Shown one piece after another: positions 63,790 to 64,000 of a stretch of 64,000 nucleotides of DNA. Position 1 is the stretch's first letter, and each line of letters starts with the position of its first letter. The notes under the pieces are model-generated. The model worked only from the letters and a program-made list of their open reading frames with translations. It did no database searches and had not been told where the DNA came from. The position numbers and the translations under genes are program-made. Source of the DNA: Zoroaster sp. YZ-2022 (lineage: Eukaryota; Echinodermata; Asteroidea; Forcipulatida; Zoroasteridae); assembly GCA_029582265.1 (NCBI GenBank), contig CM055828.1, forward strand, positions 4,075,402-4,139,401. Reading direction: 5' to 3'.

Positions 63790-64000
63790 CTCCAAGTAAG
63801 GTCCTGGCTGTCAATGTGCTCAACGCCACGTCGAGCTCCATCAGTCTGTACTGGAGCAACGCTGATGGCATCAAGGACAGCTATGACGTGACTCTCACAC
63901 CTTACACCAGCAACCCACCAATACAGAGAACAATTGGTAAAACACAGCGATACACTACAGGGTTTGGGATGGTAGTGGCTGGGCAGAGTTATACACTCAT
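63790..64000 (+). CDS. Exon 71 (partial): FN3 domain 59
   Basis: Acceptor tatcccgtag enters in phase 1. The core is ISLYWSNADGIKDSY, and the frame stays open to the window edge, reaching the tyrosine corner VVAGQSYTL. A possible early donor (ggtaaa near 63937) exists, but downstream codons still match the FN3 pattern, so I keep one exon. Confidence 0.85.

Larger units (their letters stand above)
1..64000 (+). other. Giant FN3-repeat protein gene, internal portion (71 exons, 59 domains)
   Basis: One transcription unit spans the whole window and continues beyond both ends. The spliced reading frame stays open through 71 exons and encodes only FN3 domains of about 75-101 residues. Each has the family hallmarks: a strand-B Trp in an 'xVxW' context and a tyrosine corner of the form L-x-P-x-T-x-Y. 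Inter-domain introns are all phase 1, so single-domain exons are symmetric and could be skipped or duplicated without a frameshift. FN3 arrays act as extended extracellular adhesion or spacer rods in tenascins, collagen XII and receptor tyrosine phosphatases, and also occur in intracellular muscle giants. Sequons such as NIT, NLT and NVT and the scarcity of Cys fit an extracellular protein. That localisation is inference, because no signal peptide or membrane segment is inside the window. I did not notice an RGD motif in the exon translations. Confidence 0.9.

Noticed and set aside
63930..64000. A donor at ggtaaa that would end exon 71 early
   Set aside because: Downstream codons still follow the FN3 pattern up to the tyrosine corner, so continuous coding is more likely.

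Overview
The window looks like part of an invertebrate animal genome. Short GC-rich coding exons lie in AT-rich introns with canonical GT..AG borders. The introns are filled with tRNA-derived SINEs, 5'-truncated LINE tails, palindromic MITEs and minisatellites. The repeat style suggests a marine deuterostome such as an echinoderm, but that is a low-confidence inference. No second gene, rRNA gene, functional tRNA gene or CRISPR array is visible.

Layout: one plus-strand gene runs through all 64 kb and is cut at both ends. I read 71 exons (about 15.9 kb of coding sequence, roughly 5,300 residues) encoding 59 consecutive fibronectin type III (FN3) domains and nothing else. The ancestral module is one domain per exon with phase-1 introns on both sides. 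Thirteen domains carry an extra internal intron, at varied positions and in phases 0, 1 or 2. One exon (48607-48994) holds a half domain fused to a whole domain. Domains 1-40 alternate between two subtypes. Type B (odd numbers) usually ends in a QRT/QFT-like motif just before the donor. Type A (even numbers) usually has a G-x-[FY]-D motif after the strand-B Trp and ends SEP...TTG-like. Downstream of about 44 kb the alternation is imperfect, and a third flavour with a 'Y-x-P...G...SP' loop becomes common.

Intron content: foldback elements belong to several families, two of them nested inside other elements. There are five reverse-transcriptase C-terminal remnants, at least three kinds of tRNA-headed SINE, and about ten minisatellites (13, 18, 24, 43-44, 47, 80 and 100 bp units among them), all confined to introns. 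One recurrent interspersed element has twice expanded its own internal 44-bp segment. A perfect 88-bp hairpin and two frame-compatible candidate microexons are the most testable oddities.

The protein is probably extracellular (FN3 array, scattered N-glycosylation sequons, few Cys), as in tenascin, collagen XII or receptor-phosphatase ectodomains. No signal peptide, membrane segment, phosphatase, EGF, collagen or fibrinogen-like domain is inside the window, so the family cannot be fixed from this sequence.
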